IMG/VR virus record: IMGVR_UViG_3300022602_000004
Span: 1 to 64,000 of that record
Strand: one strand, 5' to 3'
DNA: 64,000 nucleotides
Source of the DNA: a virus
Position numbers and translations under genes: made by a program. Within the stretch, counting starts at the first letter, position 1, and every line of letters starts with the position of its first letter. The notes beneath the pieces were generated by a model. It was not told the DNA's origin, made no database searches, and saw only the letters and a program-made list of their open reading frames with translations. Positions 26,722-34,752 of the stretch are shown here, one piece after another.

Positions 26722-27297
26722 TTAAAACTCAGTCCATCCAGTTATAATATATTTATCATTACTTAGTGGGGGATTACCCCTGTGAGTGTGAGTAAAAGCA
26801 GCGGGCCAGATAACTAACGTCCCTTGTTTAGGTTTAACTCTTAAATGTTGGTAAAGAAACTCAGTTTCCCCACCTTCTTCTACGTCATTAAGATATACCG
26901 TCCAAGTTAACAAACGATTACACATTTCTCTATTGCAAGATTCATAATGCCACACATGGTAACCTCCACCAATAGGCGTTTTTTGAATTTTAAATGCGTA
27001 ATTATTGTGATAGCCAGAATCTTCTAAAACACCAAAATTAGGTAAATATTGTTCTTTATAAATTGTCCAAAAAATTTCATTAAATTCTTGGTACATTTTT
27101 CCCATTCCTGACAAATTAATAATTTCTTCGTCATGACCAAATAAAGCATCGTCTTGCTTTATGGTTTTTAATGCGTTTTCAGCTTGCATACGGTTTTTTG
27201 TAAACCCATTAGCTTTCATATTTTCAAAATATTTTATTGTTCTTTTGCAATATTCTTTTGAAAAAGCATTTTCGTATATACCAATAAACTGCGTCAT
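26722..27297 (-). CDS. 2-oxoglutarate/Fe(II) oxygenase, prolyl-4-hydroxylase type
   Basis: The 191-residue protein carries the iron ligands of the 2OG oxygenase barrel: H117-x-E119 (in W-H-Y-E, with Glu instead of the usual Asp) and distal H172 (H-T-H-R-G), plus K182 likely binding 2-oxoglutarate. E-G-G-E-T-E-F and K-P-K-Q-G-T-L-V-I-W-P are typical of the P4H branch. Phages often carry such enzymes; targets are unknown, and a protein or nucleic acid hydroxylase is possible. Its position among tail fibre and lysis genes suggests a virion protein substrate, which is inference. Confidence 0.9.
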   Translation of the reverse strand: MTQFIGIYENAFSKEYCKRTIKYFENMKANGFTKNRMQAENALKTIKQDDALFGHDEEIINLSGMGKMYQEFNEIFWTIYKEQYLPNFGVLEDSGYHNNYAFKIQKTPIGGGYHVWHYESCNREMCNRLLTWTVYLNDVEEGGETEFLYQHLRVKPKQGTLVIWPAAFTHTHRGNPPLSNDKYIITGWTEF

Positions 27298-27312
27298 TTA
27301 GTTTGCACTCTT

Positions 27313-27579
27313 TTAAAATACATTAATAAATACGGTATTATCTTCTAACGCTTCAATTTCATGCCATTCATTAGCAGGTAAATTTAATGGCTGACTATTT
27401 TTATCAATACTATAGTTACGACCTTCTAGACTAATTAAACAACTTCCAGAATTGCACATAGTTACATGAGAAAAATTATGCTCATGCTTAGGTAAACCTT
27501 GTCCTTTGTTTGCATGGTAAACATCAATTCTTGTATTTCCACAAGTAAATTGATGAGTTATACCAATATTGTTTACCAT
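27313..27579 (-). CDS. single-domain cupin
   Basis: The 88-residue protein is one cupin barrel: first motif with K-H-E-H-N-F-S-H, second motif with P-L-N-L-P-A-N-E-W-H-E. The His/Glu residues (H-E-H, distal H) can hold a metal ion. It lies next to the 2OG oxygenase gene, so the two may work on the same substrate, but this is inferred from position only. Confidence 0.8.
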   Translation of the reverse strand: MVNNIGITHQFTCGNTRIDVYHANKGQGLPKHEHNFSHVTMCNSGSCLISLEGRNYSIDKNSQPLNLPANEWHEIEALEDNTVFINVF

Positions 27580-27896
27580 TATGCAGCTACTGTGCCTGTT
27601 GTTTTAACTTGCGATTTAGCTGGTGGAACTGGAACAGGTGGTGTAGATGGTTCTGGTTCATTAGTAGTTAAAACTGCTCCGTTCCATGTAAAACCAATAG
27701 CGCCGGCCCCAATAACTTCCGTTAATACCCAAGCCGTTGGTGCAGTAGGATTATTTGGTTCCCACACCATTGCTGGAGTAGTTGCTTGAACTAACATGGT
27801 TGCACCTGCTGGAGGAGTCCAATCTGTTCCCCCATCCCAATAAACAATATTAGTAACAACATTGTTTTGTATTTGTAAATAATTTTGTTCTGGCAT
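27579..27896 (-). CDS. tail-associated protein (105 aa)
   Basis: The product begins with a strand pair (Y-L-Q-I-Q-N-N-V-V-T-N-I-V-Y-W-D-G) typical of short tail proteins that also read x-V-x-N-x-x-x-W-D-G, and ends in a Pro/Thr-rich tail (P-E-P-S-T-P-P-V-P-V-P-P). It overlaps the cupin start by one base. Likely a fibre accessory or chaperone protein. Confidence 0.55.
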   Translation of the reverse strand: MPEQNYLQIQNNVVTNIVYWDGGTDWTPPAGATMLVQATTPAMVWEPNNPTAPTAWVLTEVIGAGAIGFTWNGAVLTTNEPEPSTPPVPVPPAKSQVKTTGTVAA

Positions 27897-27908
27897 TTTA
27901 TTTTCCTT

Positions 27909-28496
27909 TTACCATTCAACAAGAACAACACCAGAATTACCGGGACTTCCGGGAACTCCACCGCCACCATTTGAATTTCCACCAGCGCCTACCGTAACAG
28001 AAACTGTTCCTCCGGGTGTTAATCCAGTTACAAAACCTGTCCCTATACCTCCGCCACCACCAAAACTACCACCATAATTAGGAGAGCCTCCAGTACCTTT
28101 AGAGGGAAGCCCATAAAAAACTCCTAGTGGATATCCACCATAAGCCCCACAACCTTGGTTACCGCCAGCTCCATTTATAGCGTACGCTAATGTATTGCCA
28201 CCACCTGTACCACCGCCTACACCACCACTTGGGCTACCACCGCTACCACCAGTACCAGTTACATATGATCCAAAGGAAGAAGTGCCACCACTATTTCCAT
28301 AGCCGCCATTACTAAATCCAGTGCCGCCGCCGCCGCCACCAAGAGCCGTAACTTTTACACCAGTAACTCCAGTAGGGACTGTAAATGTTCCAGAAGAATT
28401 AAAAAATTGACCGTTTATAAAAGTACCGGGAAAAGCGGTAGTTTGAGATGTTGCATCATTAAAAGTTATTGAAGTACCAGATTGTGTAATTGACAT
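27909..28496 (-). CDS. glycine-rich tail fibre/adhesin
   Basis: The 195-residue protein starts with S-I-T-F-N-D-A-T-S-Q-T-T-A-F (seen in many tail proteins), then F-T-V-P-T-G-V-T-G-V-K-V followed by a Gly-run domain (G-G-G-G-G-T-G-F and repeats to the end), which probably forms a polyglycine-II type lattice as in receptor-binding tips. The end A-G-G-N-S-N-G-G-G-G and V-V-L-V-E-W is typical. It binds the host surface by inference. Confidence 0.75.
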   Translation of the reverse strand: MSITQSGTSITFNDATSQTTAFPGTFINGQFFNSSGTFTVPTGVTGVKVTALGGGGGGTGFSNGGYGNSGGTSSFGSYVTGTGGSGGSPSGGVGGGTGGGNTLAYAINGAGGNQGCGAYGGYPLGVFYGLPSKGTGGSPNYGGSFGGGGGIGTGFVTGLTPGGTVSVTVGAGGNSNGGGGVPGSPGNSGVVLVEW

Positions 28497-28509
28497 GTTT
28501 TGCTCCTAA

Positions 28510-29061
28510 TTAAGGTGTAGTACCAGTTTGAGTTGTAAGTAATACTTTAAAGTTTCCAGATGAGTCTAACGAGGCAACGTTAGTGCCATTGTAATTAAAG
28601 TAAAGCTTTGTTCCTGTTGGAGTAATGTTCCAACCACCCGTATTAGCAATCGCATTTGCACTTGGTATAGTTGCGCTAGTTATTGTTCCGGTTATATTTG
28701 CACCGGGAATAGTTAGGCTTGTTGCTGTTCCATAAAGGTTTGGTCCAGCTATGTTTAGGCTAGCTGCAGTTCCAGTAATGTTAGTTCCAACTAAAGTAGT
28801 GGGCGTACCTAAATTAGGCGCAGTTAAGGTAGGAGTTGTAATTGTTGGACTTGTTGCTAAAACTGCATACCCAGAACCTGTGGCTGTATTTGTACCTGTA
28901 CCACCAGAAGCAACTGCTAAAGGCGTAGTTAAAGTTACAACTCCGCTGGCAATAGTCATAGCAGTACCAGTGCCGCCTACAAAAGCTAAAGTGCCAGAAG
29001 TATCCGAATTAATAACAAGCGAAGTTGCCGTAGTTGTGCCGGCTGTTAATATAGTTGCCAT
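28510..29061 (-). CDS. tail fibre protein with S/T/G repeats
   Basis: The 183-residue, Ser/Thr/Gly-rich protein begins with repeated S-D-T-S-G-T-L-type strands, contains A-S-G-G-T-G-T-N, then a run of short repeats (T-G-T-A-A-S-L-N-I, G-T-A-T-S-L-T-I), and ends with Y-F-N-Y-N-G-T-N-V-A-S-L-D-S-S-G-N-F. This is the layout of trimeric beta-structured fibres. Its end resembles those of several neighbours, which suggests duplication. Confidence 0.7.
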   Translation of the reverse strand: MATILTAGTTTATSLVINSDTSGTLAFVGGTGTAMTIASGVVTLTTPLAVASGGTGTNTATGSGYAVLATSPTITTPTLTAPNLGTPTTLVGTNITGTAASLNIAGPNLYGTATSLTIPGANITGTITSATIPSANAIANTGGWNITPTGTKLYFNYNGTNVASLDSSGNFKVLLTTQTGTTP

Positions 29062-29062
29062 A

Positions 29063-29281
29063 TTAGGTTCCTGATGTAGAAGCTAGCAAGTAGTACGTTG
29101 TGCCACCAATGTTTACGGCAATTTTATTAGTCACAGTATTGGTAGATGAGCTTGATACCGCAGTAGAAGCTAAAGCGTTGCCCGTTACGTTGGGAAACGT
29201 AATAACTGTACTACCAGCCGATGCTGGGGCAGCTAAAGATAAAGTCCCGCTTGTATCGCCACTTATTGTAAATTGAGCCAT
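29063..29281 (-). CDS. short tail fibre protein (72 aa)
   Basis: The protein has S-G-D-T-S-G-T-L-S-L-A-A-P, V-I-T-F-P-N-V-T-G-N and Y-Y-L-L-A-S-T, all typical of beta-rich fibre modules and similar to the start of the next gene upstream (S-D-T-S-G-T-L). It is probably a separate fibre section or an attachment piece. Confidence 0.6.
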   Translation of the reverse strand: MAQFTISGDTSGTLSLAAPASAGSTVITFPNVTGNALASTAVSSSSTNTVTNKIAVNIGGTTYYLLASTSGT

Positions 29282-29290
29282 GATTTATTC

Positions 29291-29998
29291 CTATGGTGTT
29301 CCGTTTGGAGTTATGGTACTAGCAGAAACTATGGCGCCTGTAGAGCTTATTGATGCTACTGCAGTACCTTGGTATTTAATAACCAATTTACCACCAGATT
29401 CAGAAATTGAAAAATTAGTTGTTGTTAAGGTATTAGCAGAACCTGCAGTTAAACTTGATGCAGTTCCATTTAATCCTGTTCCGGGTCCGGAAAATTGATT
29501 AGACGCCGCAATGGTAGTGCCAGTTAAAGATCCTACATCTGCCAAATTACCAGTAACATTTAAGTTACCATTAATTGTAAAATTTCCTGCAGAACCAGTT
29601 TGGGCTGAGTAAAAACCAGTAGATCCATCGCAATAAACTTGAGCGGTAGTTCCATTAGGAATAGTAATAACAGATCCAGTAGAAGCGCCAATCGTAATTG
29701 CGTTACCGCCAGTAGTGTTGTTAGTGACCACATACATTTTAGAAACTAATGGGGCGATAACTTGGTAGGTAGTATTGTTTGTGCCTTGCACAATAAGTAC
29801 CATGTTGCGGGCTTCATCTGATAACCCATTAAGAGCGGTTAACGTATAGTTGCTATTACTCATGGTAATAGTACGCACACCAGCTACGGCTTGTTCTATT
29901 AAGTCCCAGTTTGTATTGGTAGTAGAACCCCAAATGCCGGATTGTTCACCATTTCCAATTTTTTGGATTTGTAAGCTAGTTGTATATGAAGATGACAT
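29291..29998 (-). CDS. tail fibre protein
   Basis: The 235-residue protein opens with a conserved type of segment (L-Q-I-Q-K-I-G-N-G-E-Q-S-G-I-W-G and T-N-T-N-W-D-L-I-E-Q-A-V) common in phage fibres, followed by S/T/G-rich beta repeats and the end K-L-V-I-K-Y-Q-G-T-A-V-A-S-I-S-S-T-G. The N-terminus likely attaches to the virion or to another fibre; the distal part is a shaft. Confidence 0.75.
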   Translation of the reverse strand: MSSSYTTSLQIQKIGNGEQSGIWGSTTNTNWDLIEQAVAGVRTITMSNSNYTLTALNGLSDEARNMVLIVQGTNNTTYQVIAPLVSKMYVVTNNTTGGNAITIGASTGSVITIPNGTTAQVYCDGSTGFYSAQTGSAGNFTINGNLNVTGNLADVGSLTGTTIAASNQFSGPGTGLNGTASSLTAGSANTLTTTNFSISESGGKLVIKYQGTAVASISSTGAIVSASTITPNGTP

Positions 29999-30007
29999 AT
30001 CTATCCC

Positions 30008-30910
30008 TTATTGCTGCGTATTATTAATTACTACCCAGTTGGGGGTTTGTGCATCCCCAATATTAGACCAAGTTACGGATCCAGTATTATTAATGGCGTT
30101 CCACGTAATTGTCTGATTATCGTTGATTTTAAACCATCCTGTATTAAATAGGGAGTCTAAAAGGCTAAAGTTTTCTGTAATAGACTCTAGGAAAGCCGAC
30201 TGGGTAGCGTTAGAATCGGCTAAATTAAGGTTTTCGGTAATTGCTTCTAGGAATCCAGCGGCCGCAGTATTGGCATCAGCTACGCTAAGGTTTTCTACGA
30301 TAGACAAGAAAAACACGGAAACAATGGTTTCTAAGTCCGCCAGCGTTAAGTTTTCCATTCTAGAGGCAGCAAACTGGGCGGTTATAGTTTCAAAGTCAGC
30401 CAAGGTAAATGCCTCGGAAACCGATTGGGCAAACTGAGCAGTTATAGTTCTAGAGTCCGCCATAGTAAACGGCTCTGTAATAGACTGCCCAAAAGCAAAC
30501 TGGTTTGTGTTGGAATCGGCAAAAATAGCGTCTTGGGTAATGCTTTCTAATGCAGCAAAATAAGTAGATGGGGTATCAGTTAGGCTAAAGTTTTCGGTAT
30601 CGGATACGGCAAATGCGGCAGTTATAGCCTCAGAATCTGCAAGGTTTACATTTTCCGTAATGGATTCTAAAAAGGCTTTCGTAGCGGTATTGGAATCGGC
30701 TAAAGTAAATCCTTCTGAAATAGTCTCAATAAACAACCCTGCTTGCGAATTATTGTCCGTTATCGTAAAAGGCTCATTAATAGATTGTAAAAGCGCTGCA
30801 GTTACCGAGTTAGAATCGGCTAAACTAAAGTTTTCTGTAAGCGAGAATACATAAGCATTACCACCTAATGCGGCAAACGGGGCTTGGGCAAAGGCAGTTA
30901 TTCCAAACAC
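30008..30910 (-). CDS. fibre-like protein made of twelve 20-residue repeats
   Basis: The 300-residue protein starts with GTG (no in-frame ATG nearby). After 22 residues, twelve consecutive 20-residue units run from about 23 to 262, each close to S-I-T-E-N-F-x-L-A-D-S-x-T-x-x-x-A-F-x-E. The final part holds W-N-A-I-N-N-T and W-S-N-I-G-D, two similar Trp-centred pieces. The exact period implies a regular solenoid or fibrous rod. It sits in the fibre gene cluster, so a host-contact spacer is likely. Confidence 0.75.
   Translation of the reverse strand: MFGITAFAQAPFAALGGNAYVFSLTENFSLADSNSVTAALLQSINEPFTITDNNSQAGLFIETISEGFTLADSNTATKAFLESITENVNLADSEAITAAFAVSDTENFSLTDTPSTYFAALESITQDAIFADSNTNQFAFGQSITEPFTMADSRTITAQFAQSVSEAFTLADFETITAQFAASRMENLTLADLETIVSVFFLSIVENLSVADANTAAAGFLEAITENLNLADSNATQSAFLESITENFSLLDSLFNTGWFKINDNQTITWNAINNTGSVTWSNIGDAQTPNWVVINNTQQ
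30125..30844 (-). repeat. twelve 60-bp tandem repeats
   Basis: Coding repeats of exactly 60 bp inside the gene at 30008-30910. Units have diverged at the base level but keep the A-D-S and E-N-F positions, so the array is old or under selection for sequence variety with fixed length. Adjacent units 7 and 8 (T-I-T-A-Q-F-A) are the most alike, which suggests recent duplication there. Confidence 0.8.
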
Positions 30911-31269
30911 TATTTAACCCAAGTTTTAGTTGTTTCATCCCATTTATAAGGACCGCCTGTAGTAGGCATTGAGGTTGGGGCTTCCCATTTGCAACTAGTT
31001 TCGTTTAGCATCCATGAAGCATATGGTTTTGGGTTAATAAACGCATCTAATCTTGGATCGTATGTGCCGCCCGTCCAAGCATAATTTTTTCTAAAATTAG
31101 CGTTATATGAAGTTTGAACCCATTTAGTATTTTGGCCAAATAAAAACTTGCAAAAATCAATACCTTTTTGTTCTATTTCATTGCCGTGTTCATCCAATAA
31201 TTCATTATTAGCAACTACTGCTATTCCTATAACAACATTATTATCATTTAGTTGAGCAAAGTGAGCCAT
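30910..31269 (-). CDS. conserved tail-associated protein (119 aa)
   Basis: The sequence M-A-H-F-A-Q-L-N-D-N-N-V-V, the F-C-K-F-L-F-G stretch, the F-R-K-N-Y-A-W-T-G-G-T-Y-D segment and the W-x-W-D-E-T-x-x-x-W end form a pattern I recall from cyanophages and other environmental phages. No function is known; it occurs next to fibre genes, which supports a role in tail or fibre assembly. Confidence 0.8.
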   Translation of the reverse strand: MAHFAQLNDNNVVIGIAVVANNELLDEHGNEIEQKGIDFCKFLFGQNTKWVQTSYNANFRKNYAWTGGTYDPRLDAFINPKPYASWMLNETSCKWEAPTSMPTTGGPYKWDETTKTWVK

Positions 31270-31271
31270 GA

Positions 31272-32144
31272 TTAAAAAGTAATAGTTCCTGAACCTGTAA
31301 ATGTATAAATTTTAAATCCGCCCGTATTAGAAAATGAAGGAGAACCTGTTGTAGATGTTGCATTTGCATAAGTATTGGGATATCTAATTACTACTATACC
31401 AGAACCGCCATTACCTCCACCAGAATCTCCTGAGTTAGTTCCATTAGCAAGAGAACCTCCTCCGCCTCCCGAATTTACCCTTCCATCTCTTGATCCATTT
31501 TGAGGCCCACCACCACCATATCCAGTTTGAACGGACCCTGCTTTACCGCCAAAATCTGCGTAATCTAATCCTGATCCAGCACCGCCGCCAGCGTATCCGG
31601 TTGATGTTCCACTAATAGAACTTAAATACCCGTTACCACCATTACCGCCTTGAGCATATGATCCAGCTGTACCAGCTGAAGAATAGCCACCACCACCGCC
31701 GCCACCAGATTGACCACCAGCATCGCCGTATCCAGTTCCGCCTGAGCTACCTTGACCTGATGTTCCACCACCGGGAGTGGGGCTGCCACCACCACTAGAG
31801 TATCCAGCGCCTCCGCCACCCGAACCACCTGAAAGTGATGTTCCAGAATCTCGACCGCCACCAGCTCCGCCACCTACTGCAGCTGTTTGTCCTGTAATGC
31901 TTGAATTGCCTCCGCTTACCCCAGAGTCACCGCCACCTGAAGTACCACCGTTAGCAGCACCAACGACAACTGTATATGTTGAACCTGCAGTAATAGAGTA
32001 AGAAGCGGTATATACAACACCTCCAGCACCGCCACCGCCGCCACCATTCTGACCTGCAGTACCGCCAGCAGCAATAACTAAAGTTTCTATGGTAGTTGTT
32101 TTTAAAATTCCTATACTTCCTAAAAACATTTGTTGTATAGTCAT
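31272..32144 (-). CDS. glycine-rich tail adhesin
   Basis: The 290-residue protein has the strand T-I-E-T-L-V-I-A-A-G-G near the start, then about 190 residues that are roughly half glycine (G-G-G-G-G-G-A-G-G, G-S-G-G-G-G-A-G-Y), and the end G-S-G-I-V-V-I-R-Y-P-N and F-T-G-S-G-T-I-T-F. This is the same class as the 27909-28496 gene but longer. Polyglycine-II packing of the tip is likely; receptor binding is inferred. Confidence 0.75.
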   Translation of the reverse strand: MTIQQMFLGSIGILKTTTIETLVIAAGGTAGQNGGGGGGAGGVVYTASYSITAGSTYTVVVGAANGGTSGGGDSGVSGGNSSITGQTAAVGGGAGGGRDSGTSLSGGSGGGGAGYSSGGGSPTPGGGTSGQGSSGGTGYGDAGGQSGGGGGGGYSSAGTAGSYAQGGNGGNGYLSSISGTSTGYAGGGAGSGLDYADFGGKAGSVQTGYGGGGPQNGSRDGRVNSGGGGGSLANGTNSGDSGGGNGGSGIVVIRYPNTYANATSTTGSPSFSNTGGFKIYTFTGSGTITF

Positions 32145-32145
32145 A

Positions 32146-33666
32146 TTAGGTTAATCCTGCTCCAGATATAACTGCATTAGTTGAAGTTATATATATAAGA
32201 GTAGCAATACCATATAAACCTAGAGTTCTATTGCCGGTTGTTGAAGATGCTTGCCCAGCCCACTGTAGTGTTAATCCACTTCCTTGAGTAATAGTTTGGC
32301 TTGAGCTTGAGTTGTTATAGATAGTAACAATATTACCTGAAGACAATACAGAAGATGGTATGGTAACACCGCCAGTGGTAATTGAAATTGTTTTACCAGC
32401 ATCTGAAGCAACTAATGTATAAGCTGATGTTTGAGAATTAATTGTTGAGCCAGTAGCGCTAAATGTAACTGCTGTAGATCCATTGTATGAAGTTCCACTT
32501 AAACCTGTTCCTGTTGTTAAAGCATAGGCTACTGAAGCGGCTTGTCCAGAAGTATTTCCAGTGCCGCCATAAGACACAGCTAAAGCCGAACCCAACGCTA
32601 AAGAACTAGCGCTTGCTACACCCAACGTTGGAGTAACTAAAGTAGGTGAAGTATTTAATACGTTAGAACCAGAACCTGTAGAAGTTGTTACGCCCGTACC
32701 ACCAGCAAGAACGGGTAAAGTACCCGCAACTAAAGTAGATGGCGATGTAGAATAAATGGCATAGTTAGAGGAGCTAAATGTAGTTAATCCTGTACCACCA
32801 AATGCTGTAGTAATCGTAGATCCACTCCACGATGCATTAGTAATTGTGGCACCGCCAAAAGCAGCGGTAGTAGTATTAAAGTCATACGAAGCTGGGATAA
32901 ATGCGTACTGTCCCCAAGAACCAGCATTGGTTCCGTTAGCTTCTAAATAAATCCAGTCAAGCGATCCGGGCTGAATAGTATCTACTGCGCCACCAGCGTT
33001 ATCTTGAATGATTAAATTACCAGTCGAATCGTTGTCAAAAATATATGTTGCGCCAGTAGGCAGGGTGGTTGCATCTGGCAGCTTAAATGTTTGGTTTCCT
33101 GATCCTGCAACTAACTTCTGATAAAAGCTAGAAGCCGCTGTCATTGTGGTCGTTAGACCTGCCGCTGTAACTGCTGTGTAACTATTAAAAGTATTATTTG
33201 CCGCTATATTTACGTTGGCATCTCTTAATACAACCGAGTTAGCACTATTGCTAGCTGAAGTAGTAACGCCTGTACCGCCAGAAGCTACGGCAATCGTAGT
33301 AGCGCTCCAAGTTCCTGATGTAATCGTACCTAATGGGCTTACGTTACCGCTAGCATTTAAATAAACTGCATCTTCAGCAGGGTATGTAACAAATATGTTA
33401 ACAGAGCCACTAAACGTGCTAACCGCAGTATTGGAGCTTGAAGACGATAAAATCGTTGTGCGTGTTAATGTTGGCCCAGAAGTAGAGTAAGTGCCAAGAC
33501 CTACTTCCCAGTTACCAGAAGCATCTACAGCGCCATAATAGGTGGTGTTTCCGTTACCGACAACGGCAAAAGACTGATACCCTGTAACGCTTCCGCTTAA
33601 TGTAAAACTTACGGTTGTGTTAGCAGTACCAGTCTGTTGGACTCGGTCATACAGCACTAGAGCCAT
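32146..33666 (-). CDS. large tail fibre protein
   Basis: The 506-residue protein begins A-L-V-L-Y-D-R-V-Q-Q-T, a start I recall from environmental fibre proteins, followed by Ig-like or beta modules, and three copies of a V-A-S/V-A-G/V-S-Y-G-G-T-G-(V/N)-T linker. A region with F-K-L-P-D-A-T-T-L-P-T-G-A-T-Y-I-F resembles carbohydrate-binding fibre modules. It is the main fibre candidate. Confidence 0.75.
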   Translation of the reverse strand: MALVLYDRVQQTGTANTTVSFTLSGSVTGYQSFAVVGNGNTTYYGAVDASGNWEVGLGTYSTSGPTLTRTTILSSSSSNTAVSTFSGSVNIFVTYPAEDAVYLNASGNVSPLGTITSGTWSATTIAVASGGTGVTTSASNSANSVVLRDANVNIAANNTFNSYTAVTAAGLTTTMTAASSFYQKLVAGSGNQTFKLPDATTLPTGATYIFDNDSTGNLIIQDNAGGAVDTIQPGSLDWIYLEANGTNAGSWGQYAFIPASYDFNTTTAAFGGATITNASWSGSTITTAFGGTGLTTFSSSNYAIYSTSPSTLVAGTLPVLAGGTGVTTSTGSGSNVLNTSPTLVTPTLGVASASSLALGSALAVSYGGTGNTSGQAASVAYALTTGTGLSGTSYNGSTAVTFSATGSTINSQTSAYTLVASDAGKTISITTGGVTIPSSVLSSGNIVTIYNNSSSSQTITQGSGLTLQWAGQASSTTGNRTLGLYGIATLIYITSTNAVISGAGLT

Positions 33667-33676
33667 TTAGGACTCC

Positions 33677-34288
33677 TTAGCTAGTCGCAGTTGTAGAATA
33701 TGTAACGCTTACAGTATCGCCAGCTGTTGTGGTCTTAGCTGTACCAAATGCGCCAGCGCTGTATAAAGTACCACCAGTATTACCAAAAGTAGATGTAGCG
33801 CCAGTACCGGTAACCAAGAAGCATCCACCAACTACACCGCCTGAACCAGTAATTGTGTAAGTAATAGCAGTAGCAGATGCTGTTACAACATTAGAACCGG
33901 GGGTGGTATTGTTGTTACCAGTAGGCGTTGCAAATACGGCAGTGCCACGAACAGCGGAAGAAGATACGGTGTAAGCAGTAAACTCAGTCCATCCAGCATG
34001 GGATGTCATGGTATCGGTTGGCGAGAATGTGTTTCCTGTACCAACTACTAGTCCAAGATAAGGACCAACTAAAGCAACTGGTGAAGACAATAAAGTTTGT
34101 GACAACATGAAAATTTTGCCAACCTGAACTACTTGGTTAGGGAAGTCTTCAGTCCATTTTAAGTTACCATTTGCATCACGGCACTCTACGTGATAGTGGC
34201 CTTCAATACCAAATGTCTCGTCTTTAATAGCGTTAGTCTGCAGAGTAATTTCTGCGTGGTCGCCAGATCCTGTAAATTCTTTATGCAT
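33677..34288 (-). CDS. virion structural protein (203 aa)
   Basis: Residues 1-60 include a helix-strand unit with G-H-Y-H-V-E-C-R-D-A-N-G-N-L-K-W, followed by V-G-K-I-F-M-L-S and a Ser/Thr/Gly-rich beta half. The first part resembles proteins I recall upstream of fibre genes in environmental phages (often K-E-x-G-x-I-K-W). Likely a fibre base or baseplate-like protein. Confidence 0.6.
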   Translation of the reverse strand: MHKEFTGSGDHAEITLQTNAIKDETFGIEGHYHVECRDANGNLKWTEDFPNQVVQVGKIFMLSQTLLSSPVALVGPYLGLVVGTGNTFSPTDTMTSHAGWTEFTAYTVSSSAVRGTAVFATPTGNNNTTPGSNVVTASATAITYTITGSGGVVGGCFLVTGTGATSTFGNTGGTLYSAGAFGTAKTTTAGDTVSVTYSTTATS

Positions 34289-34296
34289 AATTACTC

Positions 34297-34752
34297 CTAG
34301 TCTGAACTACTATAGTTAATACTACTTGAGGTAGTACCAATGGTTAAAATTGCGGACGAATAACTCGCCGTTGGAAATTGCACGGTAAAGCTGGATGTAC
34401 AAGTCTTGTCTGACCCAAAATTTAGTACAAAACACGCTGCTCCTGTAGTTGCATTGTATACTAACGCCCCCCTAGCGGTAAAGGAAGCTGGATTCCATAC
34501 GGCATTATTAAATGATACGTAAGTGACGTTATATTGGGTATTTTGGGTAGGTGGGGTAGAGATAGTTAAAACCTGACCTCCAGCCGTATATCCTGTACCT
34601 ACAACCTCATTGGTTGAGGTATAAGCCGTAGTCTGCTGTCCTAAATTAGCCAACGCATTATAGAGGGCAATCTTATAGGTTCCGGTAGTAAAGTTCTCAT
34701 TACCGTTAAGCAAATTCTGCTGAAAAATTGTGCAAGAAGTTTGGGTAATCAT
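34297..34752 (-). CDS. virion structural protein (151 aa)
   Basis: The product has the pattern F-T-T-G-T-Y-K-I-A-L-Y-N-A-L-A-N-L, T-N-E-V-V-G-T-G-Y-T-A-G-G and A-V-W-N-P-A-S-F-T-A-R-G-A-L-V-Y, which I recall from small structural proteins next to adaptor genes. Beta-rich. It overlaps the adaptor gene end by 4 nt, so it is probably a tail or fibre attachment part. Confidence 0.7.
   Translation of the reverse strand: MITQTSCTIFQQNLLNGNENFTTGTYKIALYNALANLGQQTTAYTSTNEVVGTGYTAGGQVLTISTPPTQNTQYNVTYVSFNNAVWNPASFTARGALVYNATTGAACFVLNFGSDKTCTSSFTVQFPTASYSSAILTIGTTSSSINYSSSD

Noticed and set aside
30125-30844. Tandem repeats considered as CRISPR
   Set aside because: Repeats are contiguous 60-bp coding units without spacers; no cas genes in the window.
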